Counted from the stretch's first letter, positions 17,578-26,867 are shown. The stretch is 37,847 bases of DNA from QHWK01 sp035315685 (GCA_035315685.1 DATFXR010000177.1:1-37847); one strand, 5' to 3'. Numbers and translations are program-made. Notes: a model not told the origin generated them from the sequence alone.

Positions 17578-18798
17578 TCAGGTGCGGTTCGGCGCCGTTC
17601 GAATCAACAGCAGCAGCGCGACGCTGCCGGCGGTCGCGGTCAGCGCGCCGTAGTCGAAGGCCGCGGAGGCACCGACGCGGTCCCAGAGCATGCCCGCAAC
17701 GATGCTGGCAACCAGACTCGTGAGGCCCACCGTCGTGCTGTACCAACCGACTGCGCTCGCGCGCAGCCGCTCAGGAACGAAGTCTGATGCAAACGCTTTC
17801 CCGACGGCGCGGAAGATTCCCAGAAATGATCCGTAGAGCAGGAACAGCGCGGCGACCAGCGTCATGTTTGTCGTGCGCGCGAATCCGAAGCAGGCAATCG
17901 CGCAGGTCACGAATCCGGCAAGGAGCACGTTGCGTCGACCGAACGTGTCCGACAGAGAACCGGCCGGATACGAGACGAGAGCGGCGACGAAGTTGAACCC
18001 GGCGTAAATCAGCATCGTCATCTGAAATGACGCGCCGAGGTCCTGTGTTCGGAGAATCATGAACGACGTGCTCGATGTGCCCACGCCGAAAATGGCCGTG
18101 ACCAGCAGGTACTTCCAGTACGCCGGCGGGAATTCCAGTGGCGAGATGCGGTTCGCTGGCGCCGCCATCGCACCGACAGGACGCTCACGAACCAGCAGGA
18201 TCGTGAGGCAGGCGAGCAGCCCTGGAATGATCGCGAGATAGAAGATCGAGCGGATCGCGTACCCAAGTGTCCCGACGAGCACGAACGTCAGCAATGGTCC
18301 CAGGCAGGCGCCGAGATTGTCGCCGATTCCCTCGAGCCCGAACGCCCGTCCCCGGTATTCTTCCGGCGCGGATGCGGCGATCAACGCATCGCGCGGTGCG
18401 GATCGGAATCCAGCGCCAAGTCGATCGATCAGTCGGCCTGCCAGCACGCCAGACCAAGAGGTCGCGACACCCATGAGCGGTTTGCCAACGGCCGACGCGA
18501 CATAACCGGCCAGGGCGAGCGGCTTTCGTCTTCGGAGTTTGTCCGACAGCCAGCCCGACAACCCTTGCACCAGGTTCTGGGCGGCCGACGCGAGACCTCC
18601 CACGAAGCCCACGGCGGTGCCGGTGGCGCCGAGCGTCTGCGTAAGGAAGATCGGCAGGATCGGGTAGAGCATCTCCGACGAGATGTCCGAGAACAGGCTG
18701 GCGAACGCGAGGAGGATCGTGTCCTTGGATATCCCGCTCAGACGATCGCTCTCAGCCCGGTAACGGGCCCTCTTCGCGGGTGCGGGCGCCGGATTCAT
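17578..18798 (-). CDS. Major facilitator superfamily transporter
   Basis: Predicted 406 residues with about 12 membrane helices. Family marks include LFSDISSEMLYPILPIFL in helix 1, the cytoplasmic loop GWLSDKLRRRKPLA (MFS motif A form) and RLGAGFRSAPRDALIA with PEEYRGRAFGLEG. The SRDAL-type loop belongs to a widespread group of uncharacterised MFS permeases that includes drug-efflux-like members. The substrate is unknown; export of small hydrophobic compounds is an inference. ATG 18798 (MNPAPAP) is preferred; an upstream in-frame start at 18900 adds a low-complexity extension without MFS character. It is convergent with the DoxX gene. Confidence 0.92.
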   Translation of the reverse strand: MNPAPAPAKRARYRAESDRLSGISKDTILLAFASLFSDISSEMLYPILPIFLTQTLGATGTAVGFVGGLASAAQNLVQGLSGWLSDKLRRRKPLALAGYVASAVGKPLMGVATSWSGVLAGRLIDRLGAGFRSAPRDALIAASAPEEYRGRAFGLEGIGDNLGACLGPLLTFVLVGTLGYAIRSIFYLAIIPGLLACLTILLVRERPVGAMAAPANRISPLEFPPAYWKYLLVTAIFGVGTSSTSFMILRTQDLGASFQMTMLIYAGFNFVAALVSYPAGSLSDTFGRRNVLLAGFVTCAIACFGFARTTNMTLVAALFLLYGSFLGIFRAVGKAFASDFVPERLRASAVGWYSTTVGLTSLVASIVAGMLWDRVGASAAFDYGALTATAGSVALLLLIRTAPNRT

Positions 18799-19183
18799 CC
18801 GGCCTGTTTCGGTCGCAAATCGAGTGCCGCCCCAATGACCGTCCAGTTCGGTGGCAGCCAATTGGCTTCCGCCAAATCCACGGCCACCGGTGCCAACCAA
18901 TTAGCAGCAGCCATTCGAGTTTCAGACGATCTGCCGCCGATATCGGTGAGCACGCCGTTTGCTCCGCCAGGTAGCTGTGCCGATGATCAGCATCACCGAT
19001 ACGATCGCGATCGACGATCGCGAGGTCAAAGCCACGCCGACGCCGTCCCGGCCTCCTGGACAGCACTCATCTGTGAACTCCAGCGGGACTACGCACGGAC
19101 GGACACCGTCGCTGCCTTCATGAAGATCCTGTTCGATCCGCGTGTCCCGTCCGTTGCGGCGGAACGTCGTCAAGAGGCGGCCG
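18799..19183 (+). other. Gap with possible degenerate coding remnant
   Basis: No intact gene of recognisable family. It contains the upstream region of the MFS gene (leftward), a small hairpin (TTGGC-TTCC-GCCAA at 18862-18875) and a short open frame discussed separately. The start of the VOC dioxygenase follows, with GAGG at 19174-19177 six bases before its GTG. Confidence 0.4.
18983..19123 (+). pseudogene. Possible remnant of a peptide-release factor (ArfB/YaeJ-like) N-terminus
   Basis: A 46-codon open frame opens with MISITDTIAIDDREV, which resembles the first residues of ArfB-type peptidyl-tRNA hydrolases. The following SRPPGQHSSVNSS looks like a damaged form of the family's GGQ-containing segment (normally RASGPGGQxVNK). 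The catalytic GGQ reads PGQ and the rest of the protein is missing. This could be chance; it is a weak call from pattern resemblance only. Confidence 0.2.
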
Positions 19184-20140
19184 GTGCCCGCTGATCGAGT
19201 CGCCGGCATTCACCACATCACCGCGATCGCGAGCGATCCACAGCGGACGCTCGACTTCTACACGCAGGTCGTCGGCCTTCGGCTGGTGAAGTTGACCGTC
19301 AATTTCGACGATCCGGGGACCTATCATTTCTACTTCGGTGACGAAGTCGGATCGCCGGGCACGATCCTGACGTTCTTTCCCTGGCCGCACGTGCCGCAGG
19401 GAGAGCTCGGTGTCGGACAGGTGACGACGATTGCGTTCGAGGTGCCGGCGGCGTCACTCGATTTCTGGTCGAAACGCCTGCGCGAACGTTCGTTGTATAT
19501 CGGAGCCGTCGAGCAGCGATTCGGCGACGAGGTCGTTCCTTTCCGCGATCCCGATGGGTTATGGCTCGAGCTGGTCGGCGTTTCCCGCGCCGCGAATCGG
19601 CCGGTGGTCGCGTCCGGCGACATTCCACCCGAGCATGCGATCCGTGGGTTTCATGGCGCGACGCTCCTGGAGCGCGATTCAGTCGCTACCGAGCGGCTGG
19701 TCGAGTTCATGGGTTTCACGAAAATTGCGGAAGCCGGGCACCGGATTCGGTATCAGGCGAGCGACCGCGATGCCTCGCTCATCGACATCGTGCGCGGGCG
19801 AAAGACGCCGCGTGGCGGTCTGGGCGCTGGCATCGTCCATCACATCGCATTCAGGACACCGACCGATGAACAGCAGGAACGCTGGCGCCGAGCACTGATG
19901 CCGCGGGTTCGCCAGGTCACGCCGGTCATCGATCGCGTCTATTTCCACTCGATTTACTTCCGCGAGCCGGGTGGCGTCCTGTTCGAAATCGCCACCGATC
20001 CGCCGGGCTTCTTGATTGACGAAATGATTGACCATCTCGGAGAGCGATTGATGCTTCCGCCCTGGCTCGAGCAGTCACGCAGCGATCTCGAGCGCGCGCT
20101 GCCGCGCCTGACCCGGTCGAACCTGCCGGTGACGCGGTGA
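19184..20140 (+). CDS. VOC-family ring-cleaving dioxygenase (MhqO-like)
   Basis: Predicted 318 residues, the usual size of MhqO-type enzymes. Two glyoxalase/VOC modules: the first begins GIHHITAIASDP with FYTQVVGLRLVKLTVNFDDP, the second begins GFHGATLLERD and carries IVHHIAFRT. The candidate metal ligands are the His of GIHHIT, the His of IVHHIAF and the Glu of GVLFEIATDPPGF. Known relatives open or dispose of hydroquinone- and catechol-type compounds using Fe(II); the exact substrate here is not known. GTG 19184 is chosen because GAGG lies six bases upstream; GTG 19142 would add a basic leader. Neighbours are an FMN reductase 265 bases downstream and a DoxX protein further upstream, a set that recalls the mhqNOP quinone-response genes. 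Confidence 0.9.
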   Translation: MPADRVAGIHHITAIASDPQRTLDFYTQVVGLRLVKLTVNFDDPGTYHFYFGDEVGSPGTILTFFPWPHVPQGELGVGQVTTIAFEVPAASLDFWSKRLRERSLYIGAVEQRFGDEVVPFRDPDGLWLELVGVSRAANRPVVASGDIPPEHAIRGFHGATLLERDSVATERLVEFMGFTKIAEAGHRIRYQASDRDASLIDIVRGRKTPRGGLGAGIVHHIAFRTPTDEQQERWRRALMPRVRQVTPVIDRVYFHSIYFREPGGVLFEIATDPPGFLIDEMIDHLGERLMLPPWLEQSRSDLERALPRLTRSNLPVTR

Positions 20141-20405
20141 GCGTGCCCGCGATCGCCGATCCCCACGCAGGGCAGCGCGTCGTCCATCGAGGGGCAACCA
20201 CGCGAGACCGACCTGAAACACACCCGTAGACCACAAACCCGGATGACCGGCAGCGCCGGCCAACGTTCAACAACGCGACATTCGTCTCTTCGCAGAATCT
20301 CGTCGTCAGGTCGGCGAGCTCTATATACGATCGATGTTCGACTGTTACGATACCGACGGGCTGCGGTGCGCCGCGAACGAAGAAGAAGGAACAAGGTAAC
20401 GTGCG

Positions 20406-21050
20406 ATGCCTGTCAGGATTGTCGGACTGGGCGGATCAATGGGTCAGCAATCGACCAGTCTCGCTGCCGTCCAGATCGCGCTCGAAGGTGCGGCAGAGTC
20501 GGGGGCCGTCACGGACGTGCACGACGTGCGCGCGCTCAATCTGCCGATGTACGTCCCACATCAGTCCGATGTCCCCGAAGCCGCCCGGGCGTTTGCAGAT
20601 TCGGTCTACGCGTGCGACGGCATGCTGTGGAGCAGCCCGCTGTACCACGGTACGATCAGCGGTTCTTTCAAGAACGCGCTCGACTGGTTGCAACTGCTCG
20701 GCGACCGTCAGCCGGCGTACCTCACCGACAAAGTGGTCGGGCTGATCAGCACGGCCGGCGGAACTCAGGGACTGCAAGCTGTCAACACGATGGAGTTCAT
20801 CGTCCGAGCACTGCGCGGGTGGGCGGTGCCGTTGGTGATTCCGGTTCCGCAGGCCTGGCGTGTGTTTCAGCAGGGGCACATCATGGACAACAGTGTGGCC
20901 CGGCAACTGCGGGCACTCGGCGCCGAGGTCGCCAGAGCGGCCGAGCTGTTTGCCCAGGGGAGAATCACGTCGTCCGAGGCGGCGAGTACAGAAGCACGTC
21001 TTCAGCCAGTGAGCGACGCGGAAGTGAAGGCGATCCGCAATTCTGGCTGA
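20406..21050 (+). CDS. NAD(P)H-dependent FMN reductase (flavodoxin-like fold)
   Basis: Predicted 214 residues. The N-terminal GLGGSMGQQSTSLAAVQIAL supplies the FMN-phosphate loop of the NADPH-dependent FMN reductase family. DGMLWSSPLYHGTISGSFKNALDWL is the conserved central flavin-binding segment, and GLISTAGGTQGLQAVNTM the third loop. It transfers electrons from NAD(P)H to FMN, quinones or azo compounds in the cytoplasm; the substrate cannot be told from sequence. GGAAC/AAGG upstream provides a ribosome site for ATG 20406. With the dioxygenase ahead of it, a role in handling quinone-like toxicants is a reasonable inference. It converges on the LytTR regulator gene. Confidence 0.92.
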   Translation: MPVRIVGLGGSMGQQSTSLAAVQIALEGAAESGAVTDVHDVRALNLPMYVPHQSDVPEAARAFADSVYACDGMLWSSPLYHGTISGSFKNALDWLQLLGDRQPAYLTDKVVGLISTAGGTQGLQAVNTMEFIVRALRGWAVPLVIPVPQAWRVFQQGHIMDNSVARQLRALGAEVARAAELFAQGRITSSEAASTEARLQPVSDAEVKAIRNSG

Positions 21051-21183
21051 GACCGTCACGTGACCGCGGGCGATTGTTTCCAAGAGCTCCGCGGCGCGAT
21101 CACCGTCCGCGAGGCACACCGGCAGGCGCCGGAGGGCACGCTCGGCGCCACTACGCTCTGCCAACGGCAGCGGGCTCTGCGTT

Positions 21184-21966
21184 TCAGAGCTTGAGGAAGC
21201 GCTCCCGGAGCATACGCGACTGGATCCGGCTGACCGGCAGTTTCTGCCCCGTGCTCAGAACGGCGACATGGGTGCCGCCTGGCATCGTGTTCACCTTCGT
21301 GATCAGGTCCACGTTCGCCAGCGTCCCGCGACCGAGTCTGAGAAAGCGCGACGGATCGAGGCGCCGTTCCAGATCCTTCAGGCGGTAAGTGATCGTGTGG
21401 CGTTCTCTCTGAATCGTGGTGATGTGCAGCAGTTCGCCGTCGGCGACGATCGAGGCAATCTGCTGGACCGGCACGATCACGACATCTTCGCGACGCCGGA
21501 CGGGAATCCGCTCGAGATAGGGCGGCTTTGCCAGCGTCTCGTACGTCTCGATGGCCGCGCCGATATGCGACGCCTGCTCCGCGACGATCTGCGCGTGCTC
21601 GATCCGCTCCTGAGCTCGATTCACTGTCTCGCGCAATCGCGCCTTGTCGACCGGTTTGAGCAGGTAGTCGACTGCGTTGACCTCGAATGCGCGCACTGCG
21701 TATTCGTCGTAGGCGGTGACGAATGCCACCAGCGGCAGCGCATCCTTCTTCAGCATCCGTACGACACCGATGCCATCGAGCTCCGGCATCTGCCAATCGA
21801 GCAGGGCAAGGTCTGGCCGTTCTTTCTCGATGATCGCGACCGCGTCCTTCCCCGAGTCAGCCTCTCCCACAACGGCGACGTCCTCGAATGAGCGCAACAG
21901 GGACACCAGGAACGAACGCGCCGGTCGTTCGTCGTCGGCGACAACGACTCGAAGTCGTGCGCTCAC
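21184..21966 (-). CDS. LytTR-family response regulator
   Basis: Predicted 260 residues. The receiver has the acidic pair D11/D12, phospho-acceptor D57 in LLDWQMPELDG, the Thr of FVTAYDEYA and the Lys of DYLLKPVDK. A helical linker (about 110-145) precedes a LytTR DNA-binding domain (about 155-258) with DGELLHITT, RRLDPSRFLRLGRGTLAN and a C-terminal LPVSRIQSRMLRERF. LytTR proteins bind direct repeats upstream of target promoters. GTG 21966 overlaps the kinase stop by 4 bases, so the pair is translationally coupled. The nearest divergent target is the TonB receptor at 24250. Confidence 0.95.
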   Translation of the reverse strand: MSARLRVVVADDERPARSFLVSLLRSFEDVAVVGEADSGKDAVAIIEKERPDLALLDWQMPELDGIGVVRMLKKDALPLVAFVTAYDEYAVRAFEVNAVDYLLKPVDKARLRETVNRAQERIEHAQIVAEQASHIGAAIETYETLAKPPYLERIPVRRREDVVIVPVQQIASIVADGELLHITTIQRERHTITYRLKDLERRLDPSRFLRLGRGTLANVDLITKVNTMPGGTHVAVLSTGQKLPVSRIQSRMLRERFLKL

Positions 21967-23945
21967 GACGCGACCTGTCGGACATCCGCTTCGACTGTCT
22001 TCGCCGCCAGAGGCAGGCGAATTTCGACGACGGTTCCTTCGTCAGGTACTGTCCGAATTGAGAGGGACCCGGCAGGACCGTAGTGGCATTCGAGGCGACG
22101 CTCGACGTTCCGCAGGCCTACACCTGACGCGCGTCCCCGTTCGAGCGCCTGCGGCGTGGCGCCTGCGCCGGTGTCCTCGACCGTCAGCGCGAAGTAGCGC
22201 TGATCGTCACTGCTTGGTGCGACGCTCGCGCGTATCACGACCTGCCCGCCGCTCTGTTTATGACCGATCCCGTGCTTTACGGCGTTTTCGACGATCGGTT
22301 GGAGCAGCAGCGGCGGCAAGCGGAAGTTGCGAAGCCGCGCCGGTACGTCAATCGTGACGCGCAGTCGATGTTCGAAGCGCGCACGTTCGATGTCGAGGTA
22401 CGACTCCACCACCTCGAGCTCGCGTCCGAGCGTGGTGAACTCGCCCTCGGACCGGAGGACCCCGCGGAGCAGCGCCGTCAGTCGCAACAGGGTCTCGAGG
22501 GCGCGCGGAGGCGCCGTTTGAATCAAGTACCCGATGGTCGTCAGGGCGTTGAACAGGAAGTGCGGATTGATTTGCGCCCGCAGCGCACGGAGCTCGGCCT
22601 CGGTGGCCAGCTTCCCGATCTCCTGTTCGCGCAGCTCGCGCGTGTACCGCTCGTTCGTGATGCGGATCGCATCGATCCGTCGTGCGACGACGACGGCAAT
22701 CGCCTCGAGCGTCGCGAGATCGTCCGACAGGAGTCGACGCCCCGCCTTCAGCTGCCCGATGAGGACGACGAACCGAGGTTGGTCGGTGGTCGGGACCGTG
22801 ACGCACGTCGCCGGTGGGGTCGGCAGCGGCTGGCCAGCCAGCGACTCCGTGATGGCGATCGCGTCGGCCCCGGTGATGATGGCGCCGCCGAGCGTGACGT
22901 CAGCGGCCGAGGTCCACTCGCGCCATGTCACGAATGCTGCGCCGAGCGCCGGCGTCAGCTGCTCACACACTGACGACACAAGCTTTTCGACATCGTCGCT
23001 GTCCTGCGCCGTATGGCCAATGGTCGCGCGCAGCGATCGGTAGTCGGGACGACGGAGGACGACCGCATCGACGAACCAAGTCGTTCCGCGACGCAGCAGC
23101 GGATACAGCAAGGCGGTGGCGACCCACAACGTGACGAGCACGGTCAGCTGTCTCGGATCGCTTTGCACGAACCGGGCGAACGCCGCCGATCGGACGCCGA
23201 AGCTGGCGATCGCGGCGAAGGCGACCGCGACGAGGGCGAGGAGCGATAACGCTCGTTTCAGGAACAGGTCTGCGAGCGCAAACCGGTAATCCTGATACAG
23301 AATCGCGAATGCCAGCGGCAAGGACGCGTGGTGTCCCACGAGTTCGACCGGCCAGGAGGCCTCGCCGCCGTGCAGTTGACTGAGATGCAGGGCTGACACT
23401 GCGAACGTCGCAAGGGCCGCAGCCCACAGCGCGCGTCCGGCGCCCGGGCGACCACGCGTCACGGCCACCAGCGGAACCACCAGCGCGACAAACGTATAGG
23501 TCAGCAGCCGCATGCCGAGCGGCGCCGGTACCGCGGCGCCGGTCGCCGCTGCGTGCACGTGGAGCGCAGCCGCGGCCCCGCTTGCGGTGTACGCAAAGCC
23601 GGCCAGAATTCGGTTCGCCGCCCCCCGTACGACATGGCGCTCGTTCCGAAGGACGGAGTGGACGACGACGGCGGGTAAGAAGCCGAGAGCCGTGAACCCG
23701 ACGGCGGCCAGAATCGGGAACGGACCCTCGATGCCCATCTTGGAGAGTTCGTACGCCGGCAACGCGCACAGATTCCACGCCAGTCCGAGCAGCGACGTGA
23801 GCAGGAGGAGTGGATCGAATCCTGAACGCAGGCCCGGCGGCCGGCCTGCGCGGACAACCATTGCGAGCAGCATCGCGTACAGCACGACCCCGGTACTGAG
23901 CCCGACGAGGTTCAGCAGCTCGCCGACATTCAAGGTGGTCGACAC
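21963..23945 (-). CDS. LytS/YehU-type sensor histidine kinase (His_kinase PF06580 + HATPase_c)
   Basis: Predicted 660 residues. The N-terminal third is a multi-helix membrane region of seven or eight segments (LVGLSTGVVLYAMLLAMVV onward). A GAF-like cytoplasmic part (about 315-430) follows, then a short coiled coil and the kinase core: RAQINPHFLFNAL with H462 as phospho-acceptor, and the ATPase N-box PPLLLQPIVENAVKHG with GVGLRNVERRL. This is the standard partner of LytTR regulators, here encoded immediately downstream. GTG 23945 is preferred because AGG lies upstream at normal distance; a TTG at 23966 is the longer alternative. The signal is unknown, perhaps a membrane-soluble or intramembrane cue. 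Confidence 0.93.
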   Translation of the reverse strand: MSTTLNVGELLNLVGLSTGVVLYAMLLAMVVRAGRPPGLRSGFDPLLLLTSLLGLAWNLCALPAYELSKMGIEGPFPILAAVGFTALGFLPAVVVHSVLRNERHVVRGAANRILAGFAYTASGAAAALHVHAAATGAAVPAPLGMRLLTYTFVALVVPLVAVTRGRPGAGRALWAAALATFAVSALHLSQLHGGEASWPVELVGHHASLPLAFAILYQDYRFALADLFLKRALSLLALVAVAFAAIASFGVRSAAFARFVQSDPRQLTVLVTLWVATALLYPLLRRGTTWFVDAVVLRRPDYRSLRATIGHTAQDSDDVEKLVSSVCEQLTPALGAAFVTWREWTSAADVTLGGAIITGADAIAITESLAGQPLPTPPATCVTVPTTDQPRFVVLIGQLKAGRRLLSDDLATLEAIAVVVARRIDAIRITNERYTRELREQEIGKLATEAELRALRAQINPHFLFNALTTIGYLIQTAPPRALETLLRLTALLRGVLRSEGEFTTLGRELEVVESYLDIERARFEHRLRVTIDVPARLRNFRLPPLLLQPIVENAVKHGIGHKQSGGQVVIRASVAPSSDDQRYFALTVEDTGAGATPQALERGRASGVGLRNVERRLECHYGPAGSLSIRTVPDEGTVVEIRLPLAAKTVEADVRQVAS

Positions 23946-24007
23946 GGTAACGCCTGTCTCGAGCAATCGATAACCGGAAGGCAGCGACCGGTTGCTTTAC
24001 GCCAACG

Positions 24008-24027
24008 ATTGGTCCTCGTGGACCAAT
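24008..24027. repeat. Inverted repeat ATTGGTCC-TCGT-GGACCAAT
   Basis: Perfect 8-bp arms with a 4-base loop, about 60 bases upstream of the kinase start and 220 upstream of the receptor. Its position suits an operator; a hairpin in the leftward leader is also possible. Confidence 0.5.
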
Positions 24028-24177
24028 GAATGGAAGCGCGAGCCCGCACGCACTTCTGCCTCAATTATGAGTGAAAACGGTCGGACAGACGGTCTCGTCC
24101 GATCAACGCGCCGCCGCGGTCAGGTGCCATTCATCGGGTCATCGGCCACGTCCGTCGGCGCGTACTGACCGTTCGTT

Positions 24178-24191
24178 GGCTACCGGTAGCC
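24178..24191. promoter_or_regulatory. 14-bp perfect palindrome GGCTACCGGTAGCC upstream of TonB receptor 2
   Basis: Uninterrupted symmetry over 14 bases, ending 58 bases before the chosen receptor start, where a dimeric regulator would act. The binding protein is not identified; LytTR proteins usually bind direct repeats instead, so another regulator is more likely. Confidence 0.45.
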
Positions 24192-24249
24192 GGGTCGCGG
24201 CGGCGTTGCTAGCGTGGCGGCTTATGTGGACTTCTTCAAGCGAGACGCT

Positions 24250-26760
24250 GTGACCACGTCGTCGGCTCGCGCCTGTGTGCGCCGATCCGTCGCGCTGCTC
24301 TCCGTCGTTCTCGTCGCTGCCTCGGCACACGCCCAAGGGCTCGGCGGCGCGGGCACGGTGCAGGGCACCGTCAAGGATCCCACGGGAGGCGTAATGCAGG
24401 CTGTCCAGGTACGGATCAGCAATCCGGTCAGCGGTTTTTCCAGGACCACGACGACCGATGCGGCAGGCAAGTACGTCTTCAGCAACCTGCCGCCGAATCC
24501 GTACCACGTCACCGTCGAAGCACAGGGGTTTCAGACGCTCGAGCGTGACGTCGACGTCCGAACGGGCGTCCCGATCACGTTGGATCTGACGCTGGCTCTT
24601 GCCGGAGCCACGACAGCGGTCGAAGTCGTCGGACACGCCGGCGATCTCCTCGAACGTGACCCGACCGCGCACACTGATATCGATCAAACCCTCATCGCCA
24701 AACTGCCGCTCGAGACGTCGTCTTCAGGGCTGAACCAGATCGTCACCATGGCGTCGCCTGGCGTCGTCTCCGACTCGAACGGCTTCTTCCACCCCGTGGG
24801 CGATCACGCACAAACACAATTCTCGATCGACAACCAGCCGATCACCGATCAGCAGAGCCGCCTCTATTCGAATCAAATCTGTCAGGAAGCCGTGCAGTCG
24901 ATGGAAGTGATCACGGGTGTCGCGCCGGCGGAGTACGGTGACAAGAGCAGCCTCGTGGTACACATCGTGACGAAGTCCGGTCTGGATCAGGCGAAGCCAA
25001 CCGGCAGCGCAGCGTTCGGGTTCGGATCGTTCAAGAGCCCGACCGGCGACGTGAATCTCGGCGCCGGTTCGCACAAGGTCGGAAACTTCCTCTCGATGAG
25101 CGGACTGCGAACCGATCGCTTTCTCGATCCGCCTGAGCTGGAAGCAGTGCACGATACCGGAGACCAGGTGTCGTTCTTCGATCGCTTCGACTTCCGCCCG
25201 ACCGCGAACGATACGATTCATCTGAACCTTCAATCGGCCCGATCGAGCTTTGACGTCCCGAACACCTACGATCAGATCGCGCAGACCCAACATCAGAACA
25301 TTGCGACGTTCAACGTGGCGCCTGGGTATTCGCGCGTCATCGGCTCGAACACGCTGTTCACCGCCAATGGATTCGTGCGTCGCGATCACCTCACGTACTT
25401 GCCGAGTCCGAATCCGTTGGACGACATACCGGCAACCGTGAGCCAGGACCGAACGCTCACGAACATGGGCGCCAAAGCGGATCTCACCATGACGCTTGGC
25501 GCGCACAACGTGAAGGTCGGTGGATCGATTGGAGCGACCAGGCTTCATGAGCAATTCACATTCGGCATCACGGACCCGACCAATGGTGCATTTGCGGACG
25601 AGGACGGGAATTTCAACCCCGACCTCGCGCCGTTCGACCTGACCAACGGCGGCTCACCGTTGGCGTACGACCAGGCCTTCACGATCAAACAGCAGGCCGC
25701 ATACGTACAGGACGACATCAAGGCCGGCAACGCGACCCTCAATCTCGGTCTGCGGTTCGACCACTACGACGGCCTGACGAGTGCGACGCTGGTCCAGCCG
25801 AGGCTCGGCATTTCGTACGCCGTCACGAGAAGCGGAACAGTGCTGCGAGCGTCCTACGGACGAACCATGGAGACGCCGTACAACGAAAACCTGCTGCTCT
25901 CCGCCGGGTACGGTTTGAACGGGCTGTTTGGCGAAGGTCAGCCAGTACCGCCAGGCCGGCGCAACCAAGTGGAATCGGGCGTCCAGCAGGGATTCGGGCA
26001 CTGGCTCGTCGCCGACTTCGGGTACTTCAACAAGCGCACTGATAACGGGTACGACTTCGGAGTCTTGTTCAACACGCCGATCGCATTCCCGGTGGCGTGG
26101 GATCACTCCCGGATCGACGGGTTCACCGGTCGCCTGAACCTCGTCGAGCACGACGGCTTCAGCGCATTCGTCGTCATGGCGCATACGAATGCGATCTACT
26201 CACCGCCTGGTGTTGGCGGCATTCTGTTGGAGCAGCCGGCAGGCGACTTCCGGATCGATCACGATCAGAAGTTCAACTCGACGACGAACGTTCAGTACGT
26301 GTTCGACAAACGCAGGGGCGCATGGGCGGCGTTGGCGTGGCGCTACGACTCCGGGCTGGTGGCGGGGTCCGTCGCGAGCCTCGAAGATGCCCTGGCGTTG
26401 ACGGCGGATCAGCAGGCAGCCATCGGATTCTTCTGTGGCAGTCAGTTCGCCACACGCGATGTGCCGCTCACGAGCGCAACGTGCACGACGTCGAACTATG
26501 GGGCGACGCGACTGCGGATTCCCGCTGAGGGAACGGCAGACGATGTCGCAAATCCGCCGAGAGTGGCGCCCCGGAATCTCTTCGATCTTGGTATCGGCGC
26601 CGACAACCTGCTGCACACGGATCGGACCAAGCTCCGCGTTCGGTTCAGCATGATCAACGTGACGAACAAGGACGCGCTCTACAACTTCCTCTCAACGTTC
26701 AGCGGGACGCATTTCGTCACGCCGCGCGCATATCAGCTGCAGGTCGGAGTGACGTTCTAA
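24250..26760 (+). CDS. TonB-dependent receptor 2 (Oar-like, carboxypeptidase-regulatory domain)
   Basis: Predicted 836 residues. A signal peptide (RRSVALLSVVLVAASAHAQ) is followed by a carboxypeptidase-regulatory-like domain (GTVQGTVKDPTGGVMQAVQV ... GKYVFSNLPP), a plug (GLNQIVTMASPGV, SIDNQPITDQQ, EVITGVAPAEYGDKSS) and a beta-barrel ending YQLQVGVTF. It is an outer-membrane importer of unknown substrate. No TonB box was picked out. The start is uncertain: GTG 24250 puts the signal peptide near the N-terminus, while GTG 24214 and 24226 are longer options; none has a strong ribosome site. It differs markedly from the two receptors paired with propeller kinases, and is instead divergent from a LytS/LytTR pair that may control it. 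Confidence 0.92.
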   Translation: MTTSSARACVRRSVALLSVVLVAASAHAQGLGGAGTVQGTVKDPTGGVMQAVQVRISNPVSGFSRTTTTDAAGKYVFSNLPPNPYHVTVEAQGFQTLERDVDVRTGVPITLDLTLALAGATTAVEVVGHAGDLLERDPTAHTDIDQTLIAKLPLETSSSGLNQIVTMASPGVVSDSNGFFHPVGDHAQTQFSIDNQPITDQQSRLYSNQICQEAVQSMEVITGVAPAEYGDKSSLVVHIVTKSGLDQAKPTGSAAFGFGSFKSPTGDVNLGAGSHKVGNFLSMSGLRTDRFLDPPELEAVHDTGDQVSFFDRFDFRPTANDTIHLNLQSARSSFDVPNTYDQIAQTQHQNIATFNVAPGYSRVIGSNTLFTANGFVRRDHLTYLPSPNPLDDIPATVSQDRTLTNMGAKADLTMTLGAHNVKVGGSIGATRLHEQFTFGITDPTNGAFADEDGNFNPDLAPFDLTNGGSPLAYDQAFTIKQQAAYVQDDIKAGNATLNLGLRFDHYDGLTSATLVQPRLGISYAVTRSGTVLRASYGRTMETPYNENLLLSAGYGLNGLFGEGQPVPPGRRNQVESGVQQGFGHWLVADFGYFNKRTDNGYDFGVLFNTPIAFPVAWDHSRIDGFTGRLNLVEHDGFSAFVVMAHTNAIYSPPGVGGILLEQPAGDFRIDHDQKFNSTTNVQYVFDKRRGAWAALAWRYDSGLVAGSVASLEDALALTADQQAAIGFFCGSQFATRDVPLTSATCTTSNYGATRLRIPAEGTADDVANPPRVAPRNLFDLGIGADNLLHTDRTKLRVRFSMINVTNKDALYNFLSTFSGTHFVTPRAYQLQVGVTF

Positions 26761-26867
26761 TCGCGCCGCCGACTCAATCGGATCGCAGCTGACCCGTGAT
26801 CGCCTTCCTTGGTGCGAGCAACCGGCCGGCAGATCGCATCGCCTTTGCCGCGCCCGTCAGATTTCCC

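Larger units (their letters stand above)
23946..24249. other. Divergent promoter region between the LytTR system and TonB receptor 2
   Basis: No gene is seen. This 300-base stretch drives the kinase leftward and the receptor rightward. It holds three palindromic elements: 24008-24027, an imperfect one at 24081-24102 (TCGGAC/GTCCGA arms) and 24178-24191. No confident -35/-10 pair was identified. Confidence 0.6.

Noticed and set aside
20322..20327. TATATA as a -10 element for the FMN reductase gene
   Set aside because: No acceptable -35 hexamer is found 16-18 bases upstream; AT content alone is not enough.
21061..21183. A small open frame between the FMN reductase and LytTR genes
   Set aside because: Forty-odd codons without homology or ribosome site; it lies in a convergent intergenic gap.
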